Assembly: GCA_019188255.1 (NCBI GenBank)
Contig: JAETXT010000009.1
Location: 1,674,001-1,738,000, forward strand
DNA: 64,000 nt
Reading direction: 5' to 3'
Origin: Verticillium longisporum
Lineage: Eukaryota > Ascomycota > Sordariomycetes > Glomerellales > Plectosphaerellaceae
Made by a program: the position numbers and the translations under genes. Within the stretch, counting starts at the first letter, position 1, and every line of letters starts with the position of its first letter. Below the pieces are notes generated by a model. That model saw only the letters and a program-made list of their open reading frames with translations, made no database searches and was not told where the DNA came from. Shown here piece after piece: positions 10,705 through 21,900 of this stretch.

Positions 10705-11331
10705 ATGCACATCTCCCACTTTCTCGGCATCTCGTCCATGGCAGCCATGGCCTCGGCGGTGACAGGTGAGAAGGCAGCACCCGCGGCTTTCGGCCTCTTC
10801 CTTTCCGACGCAAGACTGACCGAACCCGCTTCCAGTCTCCTACGACACGGGCTACGACGACGGCGACCGCCCACTCTCGGCCGTCAGCTGCTCCGACGGC
10901 GCCAACGGCCTGACGACGCGCTACGGCTGGACGGCGCAGCGCCAGGCCGCCGGGTTTTTCTACATTGGCGGCGCCGAGGCCGTCGCGGGCTGGAACTCGC
11001 CGAACGTGAGTCCTTCCGTGCCTAGGTCCCTGCCCCCCCCCCTCTATGCTGTCCAAGTGTCCAAGACGAGAGAGGCGTGTGCTGGTGCCTTGATGTGGGG
11101 GATGGATGCGTCCGTCTTGCCGAGCGAGGACTGACGCGTGGATAGTGCGGTACCTGCTGGGAGCTTGCGTACGGTGGGCGCACCGTTCACGTGCTGGCTG
11201 TGGACCATGCGCTCGCCGGGTTTAACATTGCGCTGGATGCGCTTGATGCCCTCACGAGTGGACAGGCGGTGCAGCTGGGGCGCGTCGAGGCGTCGTCGAG
11301 GCGGGTCGACGTTGCCGAGTGCGGGCTGTAG
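10705..11331 (+). CDS. cerato-platanin family secreted protein (138 aa)
   Basis: A small, secreted, cysteine-containing protein of the fungal cell wall and extracellular space. The family is known for chitin-oligomer binding, surface activity and eliciting plant defence; it includes phytotoxic members. Exons are 10705-10765, 10836-11005 and 11146-11331, with introns GTGAGA...CCAG and GTGAGT...ATAG. A signal peptide covers about residues 1-19 ([11 protein letters not shown] then MAAMASA). Mature motifs seen are [44 protein letters not shown] and [15 protein letters not shown]. The four conserved cysteines fall at about residues 39, 78, 81 and 136. Length and cysteine spacing are normal and the frame is intact. 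Strong family call; whether it acts on plants, insects or only the fungus's own wall cannot be read from sequence. Confidence 0.95.
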
Positions 11332-11680
11332 AAATTGGGGGGGTTGCGCGACGCTGGGTTGGGGGTTGTTCGGACCACGTAGTTTACTCGCAATGAAAGG
11401 GATTGAGAGTTAGGTCGTAAGGAAGGGACTTGAGTTCGTTCGCCACGAGTACAAGAGGTAGGACGCAATTCTCATAGGTGAACATGCATTCGCGACGCAG
11501 ACACGAGTTTGAACGACGATGAACGAATTGAACATTTCCAGAACGCCATACCGGCCAGTGTTTGTGTAGACCACTGGCACCTGTCAGATCCCCCCATCCA
11601 GCCTGTCCAGAAAACCCAGCCCGCCCCGTTTCATAATGATACAGAAATGTCATAAAAGGTAACCGGGAGCCCTCGTGGGT
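11332..11680. other. short convergent intergenic region
   Basis: The 3' ends of the cerato-platanin (+) and the single-span membrane protein (-) face each other here. I see nothing further in it. Confidence 0.6.
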
Positions 11681-12456
11681 TTACTCCTCTTTCGCGGCGC
11701 CGCGGATGACGCCAATGCCGACGCCGACGCCCAGAGTCACGAGCAGGACCAACGCGACGCCAAGGGCGCATGCCCACGCCCCAAGCTTCACCTTTTGTCC
11801 CCTCCGCCGCCTCGCTGCCAGGTCCTCCGATGCAACGACAGCCTTGCCCTCGTGCAGGGACCCGGTCTCGAGCGAGCCGCGGTAGTGCTCTCCCTCGCCG
11901 ACGCACCGGCTCCAGAGCCCGGCCCCAGGACCAGAGCGAGGCGCGATCGGCTGGCCTCCTGCTGCTTGCGGGGCGGCGAGTACCCGCCGTCGGAGGAGTA
12001 GAGGGAGTTGGTGTCGGCAAAGGGCGAGGCCGAGTAGACAGAGCCCGCGTCCTCATTGCTGCGCGTGCGGGCGCGAGTGAGAGGTGGATCGTAGGCCAGA
12101 GCTGGAGGCGGAGGCAGGCCTGGGTGGGCGGCGGAGGGGCTGTCCGGGGTCCAGAGCTCGACAAACGGCTTCGGAGGCGTCGAGGGGCGGTCTGACGCGG
12201 GCGGCGTGCGGGGGGATGGTGGTTGTAGAGCCAGGAGCGGGGCCGTCCCATTCGTGCTCGCTGCTGTTGTGTGGACGGCGAGGCGAGGTCGCGGTGACGT
12301 CTCAGGGGAGGATGGAGAGCCATGGGCGTAGGGCGTGGATGAGGCCTTGTTTACGTAGTCCATCTTCAAGGGTGCTGGAACGGCGGACTGGCGGGTTGGC
12401 GAGGGCATTGCTGGCATGTCGACAAACGGGTCGTCATTTTGGCGTGTATAATCCAT
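11681..12456 (-). CDS. single-span membrane protein of unknown function, frame disrupted
   Basis: The start MDYTRQNDDPFVDMPAMPSP at 12456 opens a proline/serine-rich cytosolic-looking region that includes KPFVELWTPDSPS and SVYSASPFADTNSLYSSDGG. After about residue 170 this frame degenerates into arginine-rich sequence and stops at 11788. A different minus frame then gives a convincing end: EHYRGSLETGSLHEGKAVVA, a basic stop-transfer-like stretch (RRRRGQKVK), a hydrophobic segment WACALGVALVLLVTLGVGVG, and a stop at 11681-11683. The shift needed equals one missing base at about 11890-11925. No GT-AG intron of normal size restores the frame. Expected topology: long cytosolic N terminus with one C-terminal membrane anchor. 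I do not recognise the family by name. Confidence 0.6.
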
Positions 12457-13775
12457 AGTGAGTGTGGTGTGTTGGTGTTTGGCCTGTGTAGTCGGCTCTT
12501 GGGTCGTGGCGAGTTGCAATGACTCGTCTTCAGTGTTGTTCTCGAAGGTTGTCTCCGAGACTGTAGCTAATGATAGTACAGAGATCGTCTCAGTCAAAAT
12601 GTGGTATCTCAAGTCGGACCACGGGGTTTCCAGTCGCGTCGTTGGTGTGGTAGTGTTCGCGTTGAATTGTCAAGCAGATGTATTGGTATCAAATCAAACG
12701 AGCTCGTCAAGAGCAGGGAATGGACGGCAGGGGCCAACAGATGGATAGAAGCAAACGAAGAGGAAGAAGAAGCAGAAGCAGAAGAAGCGAGCGAACGGCG
12801 GTTGGGCCAAAGAAGAACAGCGACCGAGGCGGCGAACAGAAGAAACGAAAGCAATGGCTCCAGGCGCGTCGTGGTTTGGTGAAGTGATGTAAGAATAGGA
12901 ATAGGATTGGAATGTGGATGAAGAAAGGGAAGGGGAACCAAGAGGGGCAGCGTCGAGTGAATGGAGAGGGAGACAAGAAGCAGGTCGGTCGTCCGATGGC
13001 GGGTGGGGATACCGATCGCCAGGAGGCCCAGTCCAGTCCCAGTCCCAGCCAAACCAGTGGTACGCTGAGCCTCCTCATGCTTCCTCCCCCCCAAAAGGCG
13101 TGCGAGAACGCAAAACAGCCTTTTCCCGCATTCGTCTCTCCTCCAAGTCTCTCCTCCAAGTCTCTCCTCCAAGCAGAGGTGAAAAACCCCACATGATCGA
13201 CGTAGCGAGCCTCCGCTTGCGCAGGTCCGACATGGAGCCTCCCCTGTCTCAAACAGCCTCTTCTCTGCCTGAACAGCCCCTTCCCCCATCGACACGACGC
13301 CTCGCACAGCCTCGCCGCTTGGCTGCTCTGTGCGAGTAGCGTGTGCTCGCCCATCGATGGCTATTTTCCCTCAACTGGTAGTGTGCGTGAGGAGGTGCTA
13401 GGAAGAGGCATGGCGTCTTTCAGGTCGAGCGAGTAGCGGCCATTTTCCCACTCGACCATCTCATCCCTGCCTCCACGTCCGCCGTCGACTCGGCTGTGGT
13501 TGCTGACCCCTTTCCCTTGCTTGTGGGTGCCCTCGCTTCTACCGACGTGGCAGTGGTCCCAGACGCAGGAGGTAAGCTTCGAGGAGGGCGGTGTTGGCGG
13601 CGAGGAGCATGCTCACATCCAACCCTCACACTCGGGGGAGGGGGCAGGCTCGTGTTTCGAACATGGCTGAAAATGCGATGGCGGGGTTTATCTTATCAGG
13701 TCAAGCTAGTGCATTAGCGCGTCTGAAGTTGGGATCCCCCGCCCCTGGACCCCTTCGGACCCCTTTCCCTCTTCG

Positions 13776-13792
13776 CCCCCCCCCCCCCCCCC
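13776..13792. repeat. poly-C run (17 bases)
   Basis: An uninterrupted C homopolymer between genes, worth noting because base counts in such runs are often wrong in assemblies. Confidence 0.85.
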
Positions 13793-14265
13793 TCTGATCT
13801 TCCAAGTGTCCCTCAGGTCCAGCTCGCCTCTGATTCGGTCTCACGGCCCAGCACGTCTCCCAACGATCCATCCATTGGGAGTCTCATCCCTGGTTGTCAG
13901 AAGGGTGCTCAAGCAAGTACGATCCCCAGCTGGCGCCGGCTGCCAACTCTCGGCCTGCAGATTAGGTGCCGCGTCGGAAGTGCCGCGCCCTGGAGGGCGA
14001 AAATGCGCCCTGCGAAGGCTGGGCACTATCGGCCGAGGGAAATGCCGGGGTTAAGACACAATTTGGGAGTCTGACCTCCATTGCCTGGCACCTAGGGACA
14101 GGTACTCATCGCTCATAGGTGCCTTGTCACAGTGAGTATGCAAGTGCACTGCAGTTGGTTTGCTGCCGCTGGCCCCATCCTCGTGCACTGCATCCCGGGC
14201 GCACATCGCTCTCATGGCCACTCTCAACAAGACCGGGAAAAGAACGCAATTCTACATCACAGCTC

Positions 14266-14310
14266 CTCACAGGCCCTCGCAGGCCCTCACAGGCCCTCAC
14301 AGGCCCTCAC
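14266..14310. repeat. ACAGGCCCTC decamer tandem repeat
   Basis: About four to five near-identical 10-base units in intergenic DNA; one copy reads GCAGGCCCTC. Confidence 0.85.
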
Positions 14311-14832
14311 TGGTCCACAGCATGCTCGTACATGACCTTTTTTCTCTGACCTTCACCGAGGCCGTTGGTCCGGTCCTATTCTACTCGTATAAACCCTACA
14401 TACAACATGGCCGTAGCCCCCATAGAGGCGCCCTTTCACTCTCGCCCCCTCTCGCAGAATAATAAACCCTCCACTCGCTCACAAGCTAACTCTCCCTCCG
14501 AGCTAACTCCCCCTTCGAGCTACCTATCCTCTGAGCTAACTCTCCTCTGATCCTCCTCTCCTCTTAGCGTGCAATAGACCAGACTGCTAACGAAGAAACG
14601 GCGCAACTATTATACAACATGACTGAGTAGCCATCGCGGAGTCTTGCACATGTGCCCCCTCCATCCCTTGCGTTCCTCCACTTGTCCCCTGTCCGCGCCG
14701 CGGGAGAAGGACAGGACCTGCTCGTGACCTCATTAGGTGCTTCCGTCTCGTAGTTATATACAGTGCCACCCGTCTTGGGGTAGCCTACAGAGTCCGGATT
14801 CTGACTTTGATACAACCTCGCACATCTCGTCC

Positions 14833-17628
14833 TCAACTCGCCGTGGTCGTCAGTATGTGCGCCAGACCAAGCTGGTCAATGGCCTCCTCCGCCACCCATC
14901 GCCTTTTCGAACCTCCCGAGGTCCCGCTCGACGAAACGTTGACGAGGAAGTGGACGAGATCGACCGTGATTCCGTCCGCGAGGCCCAAGCTCGCCGCCAT
15001 TTCCTGTGTCACGCCGTCCCTGGTGTTTTGGCTGCCGCTGCTGGCTTGCGCAAAGAACCGCTGCAGCGATGTCTGCGACGCTGTTGCCACCTGGAGGTCT
15101 CGCTCCTGAAGGACAAAGAGAACCACGGCTCCGGCGAAATCGAGCACTTCCTCCGTCACCATGAACGTGGCCGTCGGCGAGGGAAGGCTGGACGTTGTCG
15201 TGGGCGCGGTCGGCGTCACCGGCGCCGGCGTGATCGTCGACGGCGGATCCTGTGGGAACGCCGTGATCGTTGTCGTCACCGTGACCGTGCCTGTCACCAC
15301 AGTCGTGACACGGTACGGAGGGGTAATAGTTAGGAAGGGAATCTGCTCGAATGCAGCTGGCTGATCTGTACCGCCGCTGTTGTCGATGCCATTGTCGTTA
15401 TCAATGACGACTTCCGAGTTGGCGCCGCCCGTACGGGTTGAGCGTCCATCAAAGGTAACGAGCGAGTTCTGCGCGATGCACGAGAGACTCTCTTGGTTGA
15501 ATTTGGCAAGGATAGTTGTGCCCATCAACGGGATGGTAAAGTTGGTTTGCGCCTGCTGGATCAGTCGTGGGATGGCCTGGCCTAGCGTCACATTGCCGAT
15601 GTTGCCCTCAGCCGCCATGAGCACAAGGTTCGTCGTTGTGCATCCTGTCGCACCGGTCACAGCACAAGTCGACCCCGTAAAGCCGTTGGTACATATGCAC
15701 GAGCACACATTGCGCGCCACGACATTGGTGCCTCCGTTTTCGCAGGTAAGCTGGGCTTCGCAGCTCGTCAGCGCCGGCTCTGGCGAAGCATTGTTTCCAC
15801 CGCTGTTGTTGAAGACGAAGAAGTGCAGTGGCACAACGATGGCAGCCGCTACAATGCCGAGGAGCAGTACCACAAGAAGGATAAAAGCCCAGAGGGGGAG
15901 GCCACAGCAACGCCTGCGTTTCTTCTTGTCCTCTGAGCTATCGCCGTCCGCATACGTGATCTCCGTCATACCGCGACGTCGCGCCTGGGGCGGCGTCTGG
16001 ATCCGATCAGGGGCCAGCGGCCATGAGGAAGTGGATCTCCTGAACCAGCTACCGCGACTCTGACGAGTAGGGGCTGGCGTCGCTGCAGGCGGAGGGAATG
16101 CCGCCAGCATATCTGAGAACCCGGATCGGTGTTGGTCATCTAATCGTTCGTCCGGCAATCAGCCAAGGGCTGAGGATGGAAATTGGGTCGACTTACCAGA
16201 CATCTCCTTCTCCATACTCTTCTCGTCAGGCCAACTGCCATGGTCGTCGAACCTGCTCGCGGGTCGGTTCCCTCGGTCCATCATCGCAGCGAGTCGTGTT
16301 GCACGCTTGATGAGGTCAGGTAGACTGGTCATGCTGCCTCGCGCCTCCATTTCTCGGACCGAGTCGATATCAAGTCCGAGCTTGGGCGGCCGTCGAATGG
16401 CAGACAGCCGACTGAAGGGTCGCGGCGACGGCGTGGCCCTTCTGATGTCTGCGGGATCCGCTGCACTGGCGGCGGCGAAGGCACCCAGCATGGCGTCTGC
16501 CGTCAGCGGAGGAGGGCTGGCCGTCGCCTTGATGGTTGGCAGAGCGCCCGAAGAACTTGATGAGACGTCGAGGAAACCGGTGCCCGTCTGGAACGGGTAT
16601 CCGGACCCCTGTACGGGCGTTGGCGCAGGTCGCAGCGCAGCCGGCGACGGCTCTGCGGGCATGGATGACTCTCCGCCGACGCCGCGGTTCATGACAATGG
16701 CAGGCTTGCCTCGTTTGCCGATGCTGGCGCTTCTCACAAGTTTGCTTTCATCACCATCATCATCCTGTGATCTGAAGCTCTCCTCTTCGGTGATTGGATC
16801 TTCGAAGAATCTATCTTGATAGGCCGGGCTGGGTTCTGGCGATTCCGTGCCCCAGCTTTCGGGGATTGCAGCACTCGAAGCATAAGACCCATGCGAACGC
16901 GAGCGAGGGCTTTCTTCGGGGATCGGCGAGACGAATGATGCATTTGAATAGAACGATGAGTCTCCTCTCCTTGAGGACGGTGGCGGGCCAAGCCCGACAC
17001 TTCTCCTTGGCGGCGCGAGTCCAGGCGTGTGACTTGTAGAGTCGGGCATGGGAAAGTCAGGGATGGAACCAACAGACGAGATTGTCGATTGCGTCTGCCT
17101 CGATGATGGCGTGGGAGGTACGGAGCCTGACAGGTCCTGGCTTTGGGTCGAATCCCTTGCATTGTACTGGAAGACGGGTGTATGGTCCTGCACACGGGAA
17201 CTGTCGAGAATAGAGGGCACCTGGCTTGGGCGTGGAGGGCGTTGCGGAGGCTGCGATCGACCCGGAGGCGGCTTGTATGGCGCAGAACCGGACGAGGTGA
17301 CCGGGGATGGTATGGGACCCGGCAAGGGCCATTGGGGGATCGGAGTAGGTCGTGATATAAGCCCGGTACCGCCGGCATCTCTGCCTTGCGAGGCTTGTCC
17401 CTGAAGCCGTGGAATCCGCGATTGACTGGGACTGGATGCGCCGGCCTGGCGTCGTGGGGATGTGTTCGGTGACATGTTCGGTCCTTGGTCTCTTGTGCCT
17501 TGCGGCTGGATGGGCGATGCGTAGTTGTTGTTCCTGGGTGCGCCGGCCTGTACACCATCTCCGGCCCTCCGTGCTGACCCTCCTACTGCCGGCCCATCCA
17601 TATCTCTTCCATAGCGCGGTTGACTCAT
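14833..17628 (-). CDS. large single-span membrane protein with EGF-like ectodomain motif
   Basis: Exon 1 (17628-16197, 477 codons plus one base) encodes a disordered Pro/Ser-rich N terminus beginning MSQPRYGRDMDGPAVGG. It ends EKEMS at a GTAAGT donor. Two acceptors keep the frame: 16140 (intron of 57 bp) or 16113 (84 bp). Exon 2 ends at 14833. The total is about 904-913 residues. After a basic stretch (DKKKRRRCC) comes one membrane span, about residues 545-575 (PLWAFILLVVLLLGIVAAAI). The ectodomain then carries a six-cysteine EGF-like pattern (CEAQLTCENGG, later CSCICTNGFTGSTC), N-glycosylation sequons (NNAS, NVT, NFT), and a Thr/Pro-rich linker. It probably sits in the plasma membrane or wall with a long cytosolic tail. 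The EGF-like pattern is seen; ligand and function are unknown. Confidence 0.82.
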
Positions 17629-19298
17629 TTAGTACTCCCCAGCACTGCGATTTGCCTTCCGAACGCGGGGCTGTCTACTTCGTTTTGTCTGGAACATGCG
17701 GTATTGTATTCTGCGGTTGCATATGTCGTGACCCGTACTGTCGCCGAGGGCTGAGAGTGGCAGATTGGCGTAAATTTGGTCGTGTGCGCTGGGCGCAGAC
17801 GAGGATGCTGTGGTCGCTAGTTCGACGCAGCGGGCCTGCAACCGGCAGCAAACTCTGCACTGGTTGACGGATGGATTTTGAGTGGCCGAAGTTTTTCAAA
17901 CGAGTGGTTGTGCGACGTGAACGCAACTTGGTATGACGGTCAGGTTGCCGAACCGTTGATGACAGGTCAATGAACGAACGAAAAGGTCGGGGAGCTGACG
18001 TCGGGTAACTAGTTAGAATTGAACAAAAAAGAAAGGACAAGTCGCGAAAGACTGGTGTGGACAGCAGAGCTGCAAGAGATTCTGAAGTGACGAATTAGTA
18101 TATCGATTGGAAGAGGAAGCTGTCCACACCCGCGTATGCGCATGGGCTGATCAACTAGGGGCGACAGCAACGGGCTCGAAGCAAAGGGTGCGGGATGGAG
18201 GTGCTGGTCGTGGGGAGTGGCCAGGCAGGTTGCTGGGTCGGGGAGATGGCGAGCCGGGGGAGTTCGTGCGGGCGTGAGCAGGACACAAGCAGACCGGGGG
18301 CACCACAAAGGACGGGGTCACGGAGAGGAACGGGGGAAGAAATCACGTACATTCGGCGTTTCGAGACTTGAATCCTCTCCAGGTTATCATTCGTTGGGCC
18401 ACAGGATGAGGGTTGTGGGCAGGAGAGACAGATCACGGCTGTCTGTTCCCCGGATATGTTGGAGGCAGTGAGAGTATTCACTTCACAACACTTGGTTCGA
18501 CAAGACAAATGGTGACGGCCACGGGGAATCTGGACGATGCCAGGGCGGCCAATGCCGTGGTCGTGGGGGGGTCGGATACTGGTGATGGTTCAAGGTGAGA
18601 CAGACCAGCGCCGTCGCACAGGGCACAATAGCGTGGTGGTGAGAGGAAAGGCCGGAGGGTGTTTCAGACGTGCGGGACGACCAAGTCGAGGATGAGAGTG
18701 TCGTCGAGAGCCCTGGTGTTTGATGTGTGAGGTGAGGCAGATCAAGAGACAATCAAGCAGAGTGGATGCGTTGATGACTCGGGGCGACGTGGTTGCGTGA
18801 ATGTGAGTAAGCGGTTGTCGCGTGCCGTTTTGTTTCTGGCGAGAGCTCGTTGAAGACGGCGTGGTGTGGTGGTTGTGGGAGGGAAACGAATGGAGTGCCG
18901 GCGCACGCGTGCCTTCAAGACAGAAACCTGCGTTGCAGGAACGAGAGAATAAGAAGAGAAAAAGGAATAATCAGCAAGAATAGAAAATCAACGTCCGGGT
19001 TGTGTGAGTCGTAAAGAGGCGACGAAGCGCAGATGCTGCGCCAGCCGACGATGTCGTTGCAGAACCAAGTGGTGTGGAAGAGGGATCCGGAGGGCGAAAA
19101 GAGGACGGCGGCACCATGATAGGGAAACGGGGCCCAGTGTCAAAGAGGCTAAAGGCCTACACGAGCCCGGCCAACCGCACAATGGGACAGAGGCCAGACG
19201 GGAAGTGACGAGAGAGGACAGACGAGGGCATGGAGTGAAGGAGGTGGGGGGTTAGCAGGGGGGGAGGGAAGGAGCGCAAGAACAGGGGCAAGGGTAAT

Positions 19299-19323
19299 GG
19301 CAGTGGCAGTGGCAGTGGCAGTG
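19299..19323. repeat. GGCAGT hexanucleotide repeat
   Basis: Four tandem copies in non-coding DNA. Confidence 0.85.
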
Positions 19324-20920
19324 ACTACTGTACAGTTCAAGGCAGGTGCAAGTCGCCCTGGATCTGGACCTTGACCTCCTTACAGACCTGGACCCGACAT
19401 GCTGGGGAAGGAGCCACCTAGAAGCCAAGAAGAAATGAGGTCCGAGAGGAGGATCCATGGGGGGTGCGCCTCCCAGCTCAATCGATAGTGTTGCACTCCG
19501 AAGCCACGTCGTTGCACTACCTACTGCGACTACGCTGCTCCAAGATAGCTTCCAACTTCTCATGACAAAGACAGATCGAGTGACACCCTGCGTTCGCCCG
19601 TCAGCGCAACACCGGACTGGCTCAAACTCACGTTGCATTGCCTCGTGTGGACTTGGGGCGATGACTGGCAGAAAGAAGACGCATCGTGTGAAAGAAAGGC
19701 AGGTGAAGTCAGGTTCGCAGTGACCCATCTGCCACTGAGCCTTTTCCCCCTGAAAAGAGGGTCCTGAGGTCGGTTTAACGGAGAATGGGCGAATCCGAGC
19801 GGGACCTCGATCAAGCCCAAACACTAGCGCTAGCACCTGCAGCCGGGACCCCTGCTCGTCATTCACATTCTTGTCTTCCAGGGCTTCCAGGGCCAACGTT
19901 TGTGCGAGTCTTGGCCGAAATGTTCCTGTCGATCGTTGCCATCCATATGCAGGCCAAGGCGCCAGTCATCCTTACCTCCTGCTCAGCATCGAGGAGAATG
20001 GACCGCTGAGGGCCAAGAGGGCCTGTCCGTCTGCCATCTGTATCACATACCAAACCATGCCCTGAAGCAACCACCCAATGCTCTGCGTACGCCGCGCCGT
20101 TTCTTCTCGCATGCCTGTCTTACTCATTCTACCTTATTTAGAGGGCCGAGCTGTCATAGTGTACATCTTAAGGTGTGAGTGAGGACACCAGACTTCATGG
20201 CAACCCGAATCTCATCCACGTGTCGTCTCCCTTAAGGTTTTTTTCTTTTTCTTTTTTTGCTTCCGGCTTCCACCTATTATTCAGCCTGTATCATCTGCCA
20301 GGAAGTTGGACGGTTCATTCGTAATAACACAATCACCTCATGTTGATTGATCCCCATATGACTTAAAATGACGAGCCGAGACCGATATGCGCGCATTGCA
20401 CGATATGATCAGGGAATGAAGCGGGCCCATGATGAGATTTTCCATTGCTTCCGCGCAGAACCGAACCGACCGCCGAAAGACTCCCCCACATGTCTATACG
20501 AAGGCGCCAGAGCAGCCCGCGACAGTCACGCTTGGCAGGCGGCTGGGCGACGTGGGCACCTTTTTCCCGTCATCTTCGGTTGTTTATTTTCGGGCTAGAC
20601 TGTTTCATTGGCGCAGGTTCCAGGAACCATCACATCACCATTCTTCCGGGGGTTCTTGCTTGGGGCAGGACGGTCAAGTCTTCAGCGACCGCCTCCACAA
20701 CTGACGCCAGACACGTGCGCGCTCTCAAATCCCGTGCCTTTCTGACGCGCTTCGTGGCGCGTCAATCGTCGCTAGTCGGGACGAGGTTAGCAGGAGAACG
20801 ATTTGGCTTGCAAGACAGCCAGTTCTCATTTCATCTCGCGTTCGGACACTCCGACAGCGTTCATGTGGCTGAGGACCAGGCCTGTGGGTGATGACTGGGT
20901 CTCCACAATCAAAGTTGAAG

Positions 20921-20951
20921 GTCAGAGGTCAGAGGTCAGAGGTCAGAGGTC
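20921..20951. repeat. AGGTCAG heptanucleotide repeat
   Basis: Four to five tandem copies of a 7-base unit (GGTCAGA) in non-coding DNA. Confidence 0.85.
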
Positions 20952-21900
20952 ACAAATATGGCAAATGTCGGGCTTATCAAGACTGGAGCTGCGCAGTGCG
21001 GCATGCTGATTTATCTCAAACACAGGGAGATTCTGCTGATTTGAGTGAGCCACAAATGCGTGGCGCGCCCCTTTACCTGTTTACTCAACCTCGAGACGAC
21101 ATGGCGCAGGTGGCCTGACTGTGGCTGTACCCACCTCAACAATTGGCTGAGGACGCCGTTGATGAGCCACGCCGATTTCCATAGACGAAGTTCATCTCGA
21201 CTCGGCGAGAAATGATAGCGTCAACCCAGGTGTTGGAGTCTAGAAGGCACTGAGAGGGTTGAGTCCTTAGTGACTAAACCGAGCAGCATGGCCAATATCG
21301 CACAGTCGTCATGTATTTCGTCTCTGCCTAGTGTATTGTTCGCAAAACAAGCGCCAAGTAGAACTAGGCAACTCGTGGCCATCTTTGAGACAGTTGGCTA
21401 CGTCTCTTCTGAGCATTACGACAATCACCTGTTCTCTGCCCATACATCAGGCGCCGAACGAGACGAGACTGTGTGACACCTCAGCAGAAGCGGGGGCGGA
21501 AGTTCAGGGTCCTGGCCTAGCCCGGTGTGATCGCTATCGGTACCACTCTCTCTTCCCTTTGGGAGGGGTCTCGTCATACAGGCGTCACGTGACCCGCTTC
21601 AGATCCCTAGAACAGCTCCACTCTGGAACAGATCCCGCTGCTCTGACTGGTTGCGGCGTCGTCATCCGTGCCTATCTCCATTTTTTGGTAAGCAGGTCGA
21701 AGGCAGCACGGCTGGTTGCAGCTGCACTTGCGTTGCTTGCACGGCCCCCATCCATTCCACTGACCTTCCCGGCCTTCCGGTCGCCACATCATCTATCTGC
21801 CTTCTACAACCCCCATCACATCCTCTATTCAACAACAACAATCAGACATTTCAAATACCGACTGAATCGCTGCCTTATCTTTCGACAACCTACAGACAAG

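Larger units (their letters stand above)
12457..14832. other. 2.4 kb intergenic region, low-complexity
   Basis: I see no supportable gene. It contains three tandem copies of TCTCTCCTCCAAG at about 13133-13172, a 17-C homopolymer at 13776-13792, an ACAGGCCCTC tandem repeat at about 14266-14310, and several GAGCTAACTC copies at about 14480-14550. The first kilobase is presumably promoter and 5' UTR of the minus-strand gene ending at 12456. Confidence 0.55.
17629..21900. other. 4.3 kb intergenic region between divergent genes
   Basis: This is the upstream region of the EGF-like protein (-) and the His-rich membrane protein (+). No open frame here has a recognisable domain; the longest (minus 19252-19896) is compositionally odd and lacks splice support. 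It has a GGCAGT repeat at 19299-19323 and an AGGTCAG repeat at 20921-20951. Confidence 0.55.

Noticed and set aside
14266..14310. The ACAGGCCCTC array considered as a CRISPR-like repeat
   Set aside because: The copies are directly adjacent with no spacers; it is a simple tandem repeat in a eukaryotic genome.
19252..19896. A 214-codon minus-strand open frame
   Set aside because: It lacks a recognisable motif, contains His/Cys alternation produced by the GGCAGT repeat, and has no splice partners.
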